From assembly GCF_003991355.1 (NCBI RefSeq), contig NZ_RCSU01000008.1, positions 62,001 through 126,000 on the forward strand: 64,000 nt of DNA, in the 5' to 3' direction. The notes beneath the pieces were generated by a model. The model saw only the letters and a program-made list of their open reading frames with translations, was not told where the DNA came from and ran no database searches. Position numbers and translations under genes: made by a program. This document shows positions 45,135 to 54,031 of this stretch, piece by piece; positions within the stretch are counted from its first letter, which is position 1, and every line of letters begins with the position of its first letter. Source of the DNA: Pseudoflavitalea rhizosphaerae. GTDB lineage: Bacteria; Bacteroidota; Bacteroidia; Chitinophagales; Chitinophagaceae.

Positions 45135-45698
45135 TCAGGGATGATAAACGGGCAATTTTCCTGAAATGTATTTTTTGATTGCGTTGTTCGCGTACTGAAG
45201 ATATTTTTTGATGGCGTCTTTGGAGATCTTCATTTCGTCTGCCGCCTGATCATATTTCAAACCATTCCGCCTGCAAAGTATCCAGGCTTTCTGTTGCTGC
45301 GGTGGCAGCATTTCCACCGCTTCGTCTATCAGCAGCAAGAGGTGTTCCTGCTGGTAGATTTCTTCATCGGCCTCCTGCAGCGAATCATGGCTCCACTCCC
45401 ATTCCCTGTTCTTTTCCCTCACCATTTTCTTCAGGGCATTGAATGCATGGTTCCTGCAAATAATAAGTAAGAAAGACCTGAAGCTCTCGATCTGCGCCAG
45501 TGTTTCCCGCGTGAGCCAGAGCTTCACAAAAATGTCCTGGACAAGCTCTTCGGCAAGGGGCCTGTTTTCCAGGTGTTGACAGATGAATTTGAAAACGAGG
45601 CCGGAGTATTGATGGGTCAGTGTTCTGAATGCCTGTTCATCGCCCGATGCAACCTGCATCAGCAAGAATTTTTCATACGATGGTTCATTAGGCTTCAA
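45135..45698 (-). CDS. ECF RNA polymerase sigma factor (Bacteroidetes sigma-70 family 1)
   Basis: 187 aa. Region 2 has RPLAEELVQDIFVKLWLTR; region 4 has LKYDQAADEMKISKDAIKKYL, the DNA-binding helix-turn-helix. Usual ECF length with no extra domain. It should direct transcription of the FecR-SusC-SusD genes behind it. A TACATTTG box lies at 45745-45752 on the same strand, 46 bp before the start. Confidence 0.94.
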   Translation of the reverse strand: MKPNEPSYEKFLLMQVASGDEQAFRTLTHQYSGLVFKFICQHLENRPLAEELVQDIFVKLWLTRETLAQIESFRSFLLIICRNHAFNALKKMVREKNREWEWSHDSLQEADEEIYQQEHLLLLIDEAVEMLPPQQQKAWILCRRNGLKYDQAADEMKISKDAIKKYLQYANNAIKKYISGKLPVYHP

Positions 45699-45744
45699 TT
45701 AGCGATCAGGTTTTGGTGCGCCTTACAGCAATTAGCAGGCCAAA

Positions 45745-45752
45745 CAAATGTA
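45745..45752 (-). promoter_or_regulatory. Candidate -7 box TACATTTG upstream of the sigma gene
   Basis: Exact TAnnTTTG on the minus strand; leader of about 40 nt. No clear -33 TTTG. Confidence 0.4.
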
Positions 45753-45932
45753 AATGATATAGTTAAATGAAGTTTTAATTTACCTGAACGGCAAAAAAAC
45801 GAGGATTTGAGGCGACAAATCTGCTACCTGTAAAGGATCTTAGCCAGGAGTTTTTACCAAAAATGGAATTGGCCGGAGCTTTAAAAAAGGTTAACTTCAG
45901 TAAAACCATCCTTGCAGTTCCAAATTATTGTA

Positions 45933-46169
45933 ATGAAAATCGCCATCACCAATCTGAATCGCCGCACTACGGCGGAGCACCTGCAAAAACTCTTCCTTCC
46001 TTTTGGTAATGTGAGATCAATAAGAATCCTCAGGGATGATCCCGCGGGCAGGACTTCCTGTTATGGAATTGTGAGGATCGATTATCCCGCCGGGCTCGTG
46101 GCAATCGCGGCGCTGGACAGACTGCTCTTCATGGACCATTATCTTGAAGTATTTGAACTGGGCCTGTAA
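45933..46169 (+). CDS. Small RRM-type RNA-binding protein
   Basis: 78 aa from ATG 45933. RNP2-like KIAITNLN opens the protein; the RNP1 position reads TSCYGIVRIDY, nearer the consensus than in the other RRM protein here. Strand order and length fit a single RRM (TTAEHLQKLFLPFGNVRSIRI, ALDRLLFMDHYLEVFEL). Role unknown, probably RNA binding. It stands alone between the sigma factor and the ROK gene and converges on the latter. Confidence 0.82.
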   Translation: MKIAITNLNRRTTAEHLQKLFLPFGNVRSIRILRDDPAGRTSCYGIVRIDYPAGLVAIAALDRLLFMDHYLEVFELGL

Positions 46170-46183
46170 ACCCTGAACTATTT

Positions 46184-47401
46184 CTATTTCTTTTTTTGTT
46201 TTGCCGGCTGGGCCTGCGCGATCTGCTGATCGAAATAATTTTCAAAGACCATACTCGTAACTCCCAGTATGCTGGCATCTGTGCCGAGCTCAGACACCTG
46301 AATGCTTGTCTTCTCCCTGATCTGCGTCATACAATAAGTGTTGATAGCCTGCTGCATGGGAATGGTGATGTACTGGCGCGCTTTCGCCATCTTGCCACCC
46401 AATATGATCAATTCGGGATTGAACAATTGAATGACGGTAGCGATTCCCTTCCCCATTTTTGATCCTACATCCGCAAGGATATTGATCGCATACTGGTCAC
46501 CGAGATTGGCTGCATCGATCACTACATGCGGCTCGATCTTATCGATCTCACTATTGGATATTTTGCTGAGTAAAGAATCCTGACCGGAGAGGATGCCTTC
46601 TTTTGCCATCTTCGCAAGCGCTACGCCGGAAGCTACCGTTTCCAGGCAACCGCGTTTGCCACAATAGCAAAGTATGCCATCGTCTATCAGCGGAATATGC
46701 CCTATCTCACCGGAAAAGCCGGCAGTACCGCCGCGCAGCTCTCCGTCCATGATGATACCAAGACCGATGCCCCAGTCCATCAGCAATACCATCACATCCT
46801 TTTTTTCTCTTGCCAGGCCAAAACGTTTTTCTGCAATGGCATAGCATTTCACATCATTCTGAATGAAAACGGGTTTGCTGAATGTGTCTTCCAGTTCCTG
46901 TTGCAGGGAATGCAGCTGGTTTGTGGAAATGATAAAAGTGTAATTCTCTCCTCTTTTGGAGTCTACCAGTCCGGGCATACTGATGCCGATCCCGATCAGG
47001 CTTTCCTTATCGATACCCGCTTCGCTGATCAGCTCAGAAGCCATATTGTGTAATTGCGAAACAGGATCGGTTTCTGTTGCGATATTGAGGTGAAAGGTCT
47101 TTACGGGTATGCTGTACCGGTAGCTGTTATCGAGTATCGTCATCCTGGTCTGGTATCGCTCCAGCTCGATGGCCAGTACGAAATATTTACCAGGCACCAG
47201 CGCATACAGGTCCGGTTTACGTCCGCCGATGGATTGCCCCTGCCCACTTTTCATAATTGCCCCCTCTTCCAGGAGATTGGCCACAAAATTCAAACAGGTG
47301 GGGGTACTTATGTTAATATGCTCACAGAGCCCGGCGATGCTTTTTTCCGATTCGAGTAACGACCTTAAGATTTCCAGTTTCTTTAATTCTTTCTTTTCCA
47401 C
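46184..47401 (-). CDS. ROK family transcriptional repressor (NagC/Mlc type)
   Basis: About 405 aa from GTG 47401; a TTG at 47431 would add ten residues. Winged-helix DNA-binding domain (about 1-70): LLESEKSIAGLCEHINISTPTCLNFV, with the GRKPDLYALVPGKYFVLAIEL wing. Effector domain with MDWGIGLGI, GFSGEIGHIPL and the zinc cluster CYCGKRGCLE. NagC-type repressors bind an amino-sugar ligand and leave DNA. Divergent from the GH89 pair, whose product is GlcNAc, so it is a strong candidate to control them (inference). A 7-bp inverted repeat (47401-47425) lies across its own start region. Confidence 0.9.
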   Translation of the reverse strand: MEKKELKKLEILRSLLESEKSIAGLCEHINISTPTCLNFVANLLEEGAIMKSGQGQSIGGRKPDLYALVPGKYFVLAIELERYQTRMTILDNSYRYSIPVKTFHLNIATETDPVSQLHNMASELISEAGIDKESLIGIGISMPGLVDSKRGENYTFIISTNQLHSLQQELEDTFSKPVFIQNDVKCYAIAEKRFGLAREKKDVMVLLMDWGIGLGIIMDGELRGGTAGFSGEIGHIPLIDDGILCYCGKRGCLETVASGVALAKMAKEGILSGQDSLLSKISNSEIDKIEPHVVIDAANLGDQYAINILADVGSKMGKGIATVIQLFNPELIILGGKMAKARQYITIPMQQAINTYCMTQIREKTSIQVSELGTDASILGVTSMVFENYFDQQIAQAQPAKQKKK

Positions 47402-47425
47402 TATGCAGAATATTGTGTTGCATAG
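47401..47425. promoter_or_regulatory. Operator-like inverted repeat at the ROK gene start
   Basis: CTATGCA (47401-47407) and TGCATAG (47419-47425), perfect 7-bp arms, 11-bp spacer. Nearby, AGAATATTCT (47439-47448) is a 10-bp palindrome and CAGAATATT occurs twice. Suitable position for autoregulation. Confidence 0.5.
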
Positions 47426-47523
47426 ATACAAAAGGTTCAGAATATTCTCTCTAATCTTCTATTAAATTTTTATGGAAGTTGTTGTTGTTGCATTAAATAT
47501 TTTCTTTTTGTTGATAAATACTC

Positions 47524-47553
47524 TTGAATCTTTAATAAAGACTTTTAAATTTG
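47524..47553 (+). promoter_or_regulatory. Bacteroidetes-type promoter for the GH89 genes
   Basis: -33 TTG at 47524-47526, spacer of 19, -7 box TAAATTTG at 47546-47553, start codon 29 bp later. It fits both the motif and the spacing of the Bacteroidetes primary sigma factor and is the best promoter in the window. Confidence 0.75.
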
Positions 47554-47581
47554 AATCATAGTCTTAACGGAATTTCAAACT

Positions 47582-49753
47582 ATGAGGATATTCACAAGAT
47601 TGCTCTTTTGCTGTGTTGTGCTTTCAGTAAGCCTGCAAAGTTTATCACAGCAAAAAAATGCACAAACTGCCGATGCCAGCCAGGTTGTGGACGCATCCAA
47701 AGCTGTTCTGGAACGCGTAACGGGAAACAGCATTACAAACGTGAAGCTCAGTTATCTTGCAACCGCTACCGGGATTGACAGCTTCCATGTGAAAGCAGAG
47801 AACGGACAGCTGGCCATTTCAGGTAACAGCGTATCTGCCATCTGTTTCGGTTTCCACCAGTACCTCAAAAAATACTGTAACATTATGTATACCTGGAGCA
47901 GTGGGACCATTACTCCGCCTGCTTCCTGGCCCAATGCTGATCTTATCGGCGGAACGCCCTACCAGTACCGCTACTACCTCAATGTGGTCACTTTCGGTTA
48001 TACTACCCCGTATTGGGACTGGGCCCGTTGGGAAAAGGAACTGGACTGGATGGCAATGCATGGCATCAATATGCCATTGGCCACTGTTGCCAGTGAAGCT
48101 ATTGCTGAACGGGTCTGGCTGAAACTGGGATTGAAGAAAAAAGATATGGACGATTTCTTCACCGGCCCCGCTCATCTGCCCTGGCATAGAATGGGAAATC
48201 TGAACAAATGGGACGGTCCTATCCCTGACGGTTGGCATAACAGTCAGCTGCAATTGCAGAAAAAGATCATGGGCAGGATCAAAGAACTGGGCTTCACGCC
48301 CATAACGCCGGCCTTTGCCGGATTTGTGGCTCCCGCATTTGCGAAGTTGCACCCGGAATTGAAACTCAATCCACTGAAATGGGGTGGATTTGCGGCTGAG
48401 GATAATGGTTATGTTTTGTCGCCGGAAACAGGCTGGTTCAAAAAGATCGGCAAGCTCTTCATCGAAGAATGGGAAAAGGAATTCGGGAAAAATAAATACT
48501 ACCTGGCCGATTGTTTCAATGAAATGGATGTACCGGTAGACAATGATCATCCTGAAAAGAAATACAGTTATCTTGCCAATTACGGAAGGTCTGTGTATGA
48601 GTCCATCATCAGCGGAAACCCGGATGCCGTATGGGTTACACAGGGATGGACCTTTGGCTATCAGCACAAATTCTGGGATAAGCCCACATTGCAGTCGCTC
48701 CTCTCCAAAGTTCCGGATGATAAGATGATGATCATTGATCTGGGAAATGATTATCCACCTTACGTATGGCATATCGATCCGGTTTGGAAAACACATGCGG
48801 GCTTCTACGGAAAACAATGGATCTACAGTTTCGTACCCAATTTCGGCGGTAAGACGCCTTATACCGGTGTGGTTTCCTTTTATGCATCAGCGCCTATCGA
48901 AGCATTGAAGTCGCCTTATTCCAAAAGTATGATCGGTTATGGTCATGCGCCTGAAGGTATCGAGAATAATGAACTGATCTATGAACTGATCTCCGATATG
49001 GGCTGGACCAACAAAGAGATCAACCTGGAAGAATGGGGACTGGAATATTGCCGGGCAAGATATGGCGATGAAAATACATCGATCGTATCCGCCGGTCAGG
49101 CATTGTTCTCTTCCTGTTATGATTCCTTCGGTTCTTATCCAAGATTTGTATGGCAAACAGTGAAATACGATACAAGAAGAAAAGGAAGTGTGAATGATGA
49201 TCCTGCTTTCTTCAAAGGTGTGAAGGATTTCCTGGCTGCTGCTGGTGAGATGAAGGATAATAAGATGTACAGGTACGATGCGCTTGAACTCAGCTCACTC
49301 TATCTCGGACTGAAAGCAGATGAATTTTATAAACAGGCATTGCAGGCCGATTCTGCAGGCAATGATGCATTGAAAACATCATTGGGTAATAAAGCCATGC
49401 TGTTGTTGCTTCAGGTGGATTCACTGCTGGAATCGCATCCGATGAACAGGCTGCAAAACTGGATTGATTATGCGCGTTTGCACGGGAATAATGAAAAAGA
49501 CAAAAACTATTACGAGTCAAATGCAAAGCGTCTGATCACCACCTGGGGTGGATTCCAGGATGATTATGCAGCCCGCATCTGGAGTGGTCTTATCAGGGAT
49601 TACTATGTGCCGAGAGTTAGGGAAACCCTGTTCAATAAGAATTTCGATCGTAAAAACTGGGAAGAAAGATGGGTAACCCGTCCGGGTATCAGCAAAATCT
49701 CCCCTTATCCTGATCCACTGCAAAAAGCGATTGAACTGGTAAATAATAACTAA
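47582..49753 (+). CDS. Alpha-N-acetylglucosaminidase, GH89 (first of two)
   Basis: 723 aa, secreted (signal about 1-22). Full NAGLU order: small N-terminal domain (about 25-110), (beta/alpha)8 catalytic domain (about 120-475) and helical C-terminal domain. The catalytic pair is Glu314 in CFNEMDVP (acid/base) and Glu458 in HAPEGIENN (nucleophile), in the same contexts as the two catalytic Glu residues of human NAGLU and bacterial GH89. It removes terminal alpha-linked GlcNAc, known from heparan sulfate and from GlcNAc-alpha-1,4-Gal of mucin glycans. First gene of a promoter-driven pair, divergent from a ROK regulator. No lipobox, so soluble periplasmic or exported. Confidence 0.95.
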   Translation: MRIFTRLLFCCVVLSVSLQSLSQQKNAQTADASQVVDASKAVLERVTGNSITNVKLSYLATATGIDSFHVKAENGQLAISGNSVSAICFGFHQYLKKYCNIMYTWSSGTITPPASWPNADLIGGTPYQYRYYLNVVTFGYTTPYWDWARWEKELDWMAMHGINMPLATVASEAIAERVWLKLGLKKKDMDDFFTGPAHLPWHRMGNLNKWDGPIPDGWHNSQLQLQKKIMGRIKELGFTPITPAFAGFVAPAFAKLHPELKLNPLKWGGFAAEDNGYVLSPETGWFKKIGKLFIEEWEKEFGKNKYYLADCFNEMDVPVDNDHPEKKYSYLANYGRSVYESIISGNPDAVWVTQGWTFGYQHKFWDKPTLQSLLSKVPDDKMMIIDLGNDYPPYVWHIDPVWKTHAGFYGKQWIYSFVPNFGGKTPYTGVVSFYASAPIEALKSPYSKSMIGYGHAPEGIENNELIYELISDMGWTNKEINLEEWGLEYCRARYGDENTSIVSAGQALFSSCYDSFGSYPRFVWQTVKYDTRRKGSVNDDPAFFKGVKDFLAAAGEMKDNKMYRYDALELSSLYLGLKADEFYKQALQADSAGNDALKTSLGNKAMLLLLQVDSLLESHPMNRLQNWIDYARLHGNNEKDKNYYESNAKRLITTWGGFQDDYAARIWSGLIRDYYVPRVRETLFNKNFDRKNWEERWVTRPGISKISPYPDPLQKAIELVNNN

Positions 49754-49783
49754 GACCCACTGCATACAATTTCAAGTAAACTT

Positions 49784-52000
49784 ATGAATGCTAAACGAAT
49801 ATTGCTGGCTGTTACAATAATAGCCATCATTACCCTTAACGTCCAGGCCGGAACCCCGAACAGAAAGAAAGCCGAAGCCGCCGCCTATAGTCTTGTAAAA
49901 CGAATACTGCCTGCAAGGCTGCATAGCAGCTTTGAAGTAAAGATCATCAATTCAGGAAAAGGGAAAGATGTATTTGAACTGTATTCGAAGAACAACAGGA
50001 TCGTACTGGCTGGCACCAATGGAATAGCCATTGCAAGTGCGCTCAACTATTACCTGAAAACATTTGCCCGCTGCGATATCGGGTGGAACGGTACGAATCT
50101 TAACATTCCCGATCCATTGCCGGAAGTGCCTGCAAAGATTATGAACGAAACACCTTACGATTACCGGTACTACCTCAATTATTGCACATTCAATTATACC
50201 ATGAGCTGGTGGGATTGGGCGCGCTGGGAAAAGGAGATCGATTTCATGGCATTGAATGGCATCAATATGCCGCTGGCGCTAACCGGGCAAAATATCATCT
50301 GGCATCGTGTATACAAAAGTCTTGGATTCTCCGAAAAGGACCTGGAAGGATTTTTCAGTGGACCTGCTTATTTCAACTGGTTCTGGATGGGCAACCTGGA
50401 TGGATGGGGCGGCCCGCTTCCCATGAGCTGGATGGTAAGTCATGAAAAACTGCAAAAAAAGATCCTTGCCCGTCAGCGTGAGTTGGGTATGACGCCCATC
50501 CTGCCTGCTTTTACAGGACATGTGCCCCCGGCATTCAAAGATAAATTCCCGAATGCCAAGCTAAAGCAAACCAAATGGTCCGGATTTCCGCATGTGTCTA
50601 TCCTGGATCCGAATGATCCATTGTTCATAATGATTGGTAAACGATTCATCGAAGAGCAAACCAAAACGTTCGGGACGGACCATCTGTACTCTTCCGATAC
50701 ATTCAATGAGAACAAGCCTCCCACGGACGACAGTACTTTCCTGAGCGAAGTAAGTAAAAAAGTGTACCAGGCAATGTCTGCTGCTGATCCAAAAGCAAAG
50801 TGGATCATACAGGGATGGTTATTCCATTTTCAGGCAAGTTTCTGGAAAACGCCACAGATCAAAGCGTTGCTGAATGCTGTGCCGAACAACAAAATGATCG
50901 TACTCGATCTCTGGAGTGAGAACAATCCTGTCTGGAACAAGACCGAAGCTTACTACGGCAAGCCCTGGATCTGGTGTATGCTGCATAATTTCGGCGGCAA
51001 TATCAGCATGTATGGACGAATGGATGAAGTAGCAAATAAGCCTGCTTCTTTGTTGAATGATGCAACAGCCGGAAATCTTTGTGGTATCGGCCTTACTCCG
51101 GAAGCCATTGAACAGAATCCTGTGATGTATGCGCTGATGCTGGAAAATGTTTGGCGTGATCAACCCATTGCCCTCGATGAATGGCTGAAGGATTATATTA
51201 CTCGTAGATATGGAAAGACCAATACCAATGCTGAACAGGCCTGGATGGTGATGAAAAATACCGTATACAATGCAGGTGTTTCCAACGGTGGCCCCGAAAG
51301 CATCATAACGGCAAGGCCCACTTTTGCAGAAAAAGCTGCTTGTACAAATACTAAAAAAGGATACAAACCCGGGGAATTGTTGCCGGCCTGGGATCATTTG
51401 CTGGCAGCTGCGGATGAACTGAAACAGAGTGAGGGTTACCGTTATGATCTCACCGACCTCACACGCCAGGTGCTTGCCAATTTTGCTGATACCCTGCAGC
51501 GTAAGTTTGCTGGTGCATATCAGGCTGGTAACAGGGAGCAGTTCCGTAAATTGTTCAACCAGTTCATTGGTGTGATCGATGACATGGAATCATTACTTGC
51601 TGCACAGGATGATTTCCTGCTTGGCCGCTGGCTGAACGATGCCAAAAGATGGGGAACGAATCCGGCTGAAACAGCCCTCTACGAAAAAAATGCACGAAAC
51701 CTGATCACGCTATGGGGCAACAAGAACAGCGGATTGCATGAATATGCCTGCAAGCAGTGGTCAGGCATGTTGAAAGATTTTTACAAACCACGGTGGATGC
51801 AATTCTATGCCGTTGCTGATGCCGCATTCGATAATGGAAAAGCTTATGATCAGAAGGCTTTCGAAAAAGATATGAAGGGCTGGGAATGGAATTGGGTAAA
51901 TGAAAAGAAAGAATATCCTGTAAAGTCATCAGGAAATCCTGTTGATATAGCAAAGCAGCTTCATGGAAAGTACCGCGAAATATTACGGGCTGCTTATTGA
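49784..52000 (+). CDS. Alpha-N-acetylglucosaminidase, GH89 (second of two)
   Basis: 738 aa, secreted (signal about 1-22), 30 bp after the first copy. Same three-domain plan; catalytic Glu309 in TFNENKPP and Glu440 in LTPEAIEQN. The two paralogs differ in many loop residues around the pocket, for example FNEM/FNEN and PEGI/PEAI, so they may act on different linkages or substrates. The sequence is far enough diverged from the first copy to exclude a recent duplication. Probably co-transcribed from the promoter at 47524-47553. Confidence 0.95.
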   Translation: MNAKRILLAVTIIAIITLNVQAGTPNRKKAEAAAYSLVKRILPARLHSSFEVKIINSGKGKDVFELYSKNNRIVLAGTNGIAIASALNYYLKTFARCDIGWNGTNLNIPDPLPEVPAKIMNETPYDYRYYLNYCTFNYTMSWWDWARWEKEIDFMALNGINMPLALTGQNIIWHRVYKSLGFSEKDLEGFFSGPAYFNWFWMGNLDGWGGPLPMSWMVSHEKLQKKILARQRELGMTPILPAFTGHVPPAFKDKFPNAKLKQTKWSGFPHVSILDPNDPLFIMIGKRFIEEQTKTFGTDHLYSSDTFNENKPPTDDSTFLSEVSKKVYQAMSAADPKAKWIIQGWLFHFQASFWKTPQIKALLNAVPNNKMIVLDLWSENNPVWNKTEAYYGKPWIWCMLHNFGGNISMYGRMDEVANKPASLLNDATAGNLCGIGLTPEAIEQNPVMYALMLENVWRDQPIALDEWLKDYITRRYGKTNTNAEQAWMVMKNTVYNAGVSNGGPESIITARPTFAEKAACTNTKKGYKPGELLPAWDHLLAAADELKQSEGYRYDLTDLTRQVLANFADTLQRKFAGAYQAGNREQFRKLFNQFIGVIDDMESLLAAQDDFLLGRWLNDAKRWGTNPAETALYEKNARNLITLWGNKNSGLHEYACKQWSGMLKDFYKPRWMQFYAVADAAFDNGKAYDQKAFEKDMKGWEWNWVNEKKEYPVKSSGNPVDIAKQLHGKYREILRAAY

Positions 52001-52041
52001 TAATGAAGTTCCCGGCCACACTCATTCTGGCGAAAGGCCGT

Positions 52042-53115
52042 CTAGCCACAATATGGAATGATCTTCTTTTGCCTTAATTCATCGAACAACTGGTAGAACA
52101 TGGTTTCAGTTTCAATGTATTCATGAAAGCCGGATCGCCGGGATTTGCTGCTGTCGGCAAACATATCATAATCCCATCCGAAAACGAAATCTCCGAATGC
52201 CCATGAAGAGATGTCTTCCCATGAATATTTTTCAAGCTTGTATTTTTCCTGGATCGATTTCCACAATTCTTTTTTATCAGCCATGATCACCTGCAGTTGC
52301 ATGGGTAAGGGCGGCGCAGTTTCAAGATTGAACCATGCAGCCAGTTTAGGCCAGAGCTCTTCCCATCGAAAGAGGTCGCCATTGGTGATATTGAATGCCT
52401 GGTTGGCGCCGCGTGGATCAGTAGCCGCCCAAACAGTGGCTTTGGCGAGGAGCCCTGCATCTGTCATTTCGAGGAGTTTATTATAAGCGCCGGGTTTTCC
52501 GGGAAAACGCAAGGGTAAGCCGAGCTCTTTGGAGATGCTGGCATACACGGCAATCACCATGGCCAGGTTCATTGGATTACCTGTGGCGGCTCCTCCAACT
52601 ACAGATGGACGGATAGCGGACCATGTCCATTTTTTCCCTTTTTGTTTTTCTTCCAGGAAATATTGCTGGTCTGCATTGAATTCCGGAGGCATATGAGCGG
52701 CATCAGTTTCGCGTGCGGGTGTTTTGAAAGGTCCGAGATGTGCACCATAAACTTTGTAACCCTGCATCAGGCTGATATGCTGCAAGTCCCTGGTAACAGG
52801 TTCTATTGCTTCCACTAAATTAACCAGCATGCCGAGGTTGGGTGGCACCAGTTCTGCCCAGGTGGGCCGGTCCTGGTAAGCTGCATAAAAGATATGTGTT
52901 ACCTCTGTTAGCTGTTGTAGTTTTTCTATTGTTTCATTTTGGTTCAACAGGTCCACTGAAATGTGACGGAGCCTGGTTCTGTTTTGTCCACCCTTCCGTG
53001 AAAGGCCGATCACCTGCCAGTTATCCAGTGTTAGTAAATATTCGATGAGACTGCTGCCTATGACTCCATTGGCGCCTGCTACCAGCGCTGTATATTTTGA
53101 TTTCATCTGATTCAT
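52042..53115 (-). CDS. SDR family NAD(P)-dependent reductase, PRISE type
   Basis: 357 aa (ATG 53106 also possible). Nucleotide-binding loop VAGANGVIGSSL, then the family-specific YGAHLGPFKTPARETD and YFLEEKQKGKKWTWSAIRPSVVGG segments that mark the PRISE group (progesterone 5-beta-reductase/iridoid synthase-like), which lacks the usual Tyr-x3-Lys of classic SDRs. Reduces activated enones in known members; the bacterial substrate is unknown. It is divergent from an AraC regulator with a 106-bp shared upstream region, which suggests regulation by that protein. Confidence 0.87.
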   Translation of the reverse strand: MNQMKSKYTALVAGANGVIGSSLIEYLLTLDNWQVIGLSRKGGQNRTRLRHISVDLLNQNETIEKLQQLTEVTHIFYAAYQDRPTWAELVPPNLGMLVNLVEAIEPVTRDLQHISLMQGYKVYGAHLGPFKTPARETDAAHMPPEFNADQQYFLEEKQKGKKWTWSAIRPSVVGGAATGNPMNLAMVIAVYASISKELGLPLRFPGKPGAYNKLLEMTDAGLLAKATVWAATDPRGANQAFNITNGDLFRWEELWPKLAAWFNLETAPPLPMQLQVIMADKKELWKSIQEKYKLEKYSWEDISSWAFGDFVFGWDYDMFADSSKSRRSGFHEYIETETMFYQLFDELRQKKIIPYCG

Positions 53116-53202
53116 TTGTTTGATTATCTATAATCGGGTGGCCAACCTCAGGATTTAAAATTGGGAAAAAGCGACTTTATAGTATTTGTATAATTCCGCC
53201 TA

Positions 53203-53223
53203 ATATTGGTAAATTGCCAATAT
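53203..53223. promoter_or_regulatory. Operator-like inverted repeat over the AraC start codon
   Basis: ATATTGG (53203-53209) and CCAATAT (53217-53223), perfect 7-bp arms with a 7-bp spacer; the right arm overlaps the ATG at 53222. It fits a dimeric regulator site able to repress initiation or transcription. Confidence 0.5.
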
Positions 53224-54031
53224 GATGCAGTACAGGCAATTCCAGCCGGTTTTGATTTCGGATTTTGAAGTGAGTGAATGGCAACATCCTGTTCACAGGC
53301 ACAATCATTACGAGATCATTTATATCAGCAAGGGAAAAGGTATTCATCGGGTGAACCAGTCGTCACTACCCTACAGCGCCGGAAATGTATTCTTCATCGG
53401 GCCTGACGATGCACATTACTTCGATATTCATCAAACTACCAGGTTCGTATACGTGAAGTTTACCGATGAATACATACATCAACAGGATGCGCATTATTTC
53501 AATGGTATTCAACAGCTGGAGTACCTGATCAAACGAAGGGATGTACATTATTCCGGTTTTCGATTTTCTTCGCAGGACCAGCAAACAGTGAATCATCTCT
53601 TCAGGGTAATCATTTCACTGAAAGATGATCCTGCAGGAAATGAACAACTGATCTGGATGCAGTTGATCTCCATTGCCAGTATCCTTCAAAGGAACCTGCC
53701 GGAAATGATGGATACAGCAGGTCAGCCGAAGAATATGCAGGCCCTGTTTTGCTATATCCACAAGTTCATTTATTCACCTGCAAAGCTTCGGGCTGCAGTA
53801 TTGGCAAAGCAATTCAACTCCACTGAGGATTATATCGGAAGGTACTTCAGGAAGAATGCAGGTATAACATTGAGGGATTATGTGCAGGAATACCGCAATG
53901 CCCTGATCAGGAAAAGACTTGATAAGGGCGAATACAGTTTGAAACAGATCGCAGCCGAATTTGGTCTCACAGATGAAAGTCATGTGAGCAAACTATTGAA
54001 ACGCCCTGAACCTAAGCCCCGGGTCCTATAA
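53222..54031 (+). CDS. AraC family transcriptional regulator with cupin sensor domain
   Basis: 269 aa. N-terminal cupin (about 5-100) with HPVHRHNHYEIIYISKGKGIH and FIGPDDAHYFDIH, the His pattern of sugar-sensing AraC cupins. C-terminal HTH (about 180-260) begins with LRAAVLAKQFNSTEDYIGRYFRKNAGITLRDYV; the second helix-turn-helix ends shortly in a Pro-rich tail KRPEPKPRVL, slightly shorter than usual. Divergent from the PRISE reductase; that gene and its own are the nearest targets. The palindrome over its start suggests autoregulation. Confidence 0.88.
   Translation: MMQYRQFQPVLISDFEVSEWQHPVHRHNHYEIIYISKGKGIHRVNQSSLPYSAGNVFFIGPDDAHYFDIHQTTRFVYVKFTDEYIHQQDAHYFNGIQQLEYLIKRRDVHYSGFRFSSQDQQTVNHLFRVIISLKDDPAGNEQLIWMQLISIASILQRNLPEMMDTAGQPKNMQALFCYIHKFIYSPAKLRAAVLAKQFNSTEDYIGRYFRKNAGITLRDYVQEYRNALIRKRLDKGEYSLKQIAAEFGLTDESHVSKLLKRPEPKPRVL

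Noticed and set aside
47478-47490. GTT triplet run before the GH89 promoter
   Set aside because: Only about four units; too short to treat as a variable tract.
47819-48817. 332-aa open frame on the minus strand opposite the first GH89 gene
   Set aside because: It mirrors the codons of a clear enzyme gene, is rich in His, Phe, Ile and Arg without domain pattern, and has no promoter. Chance antisense frame.
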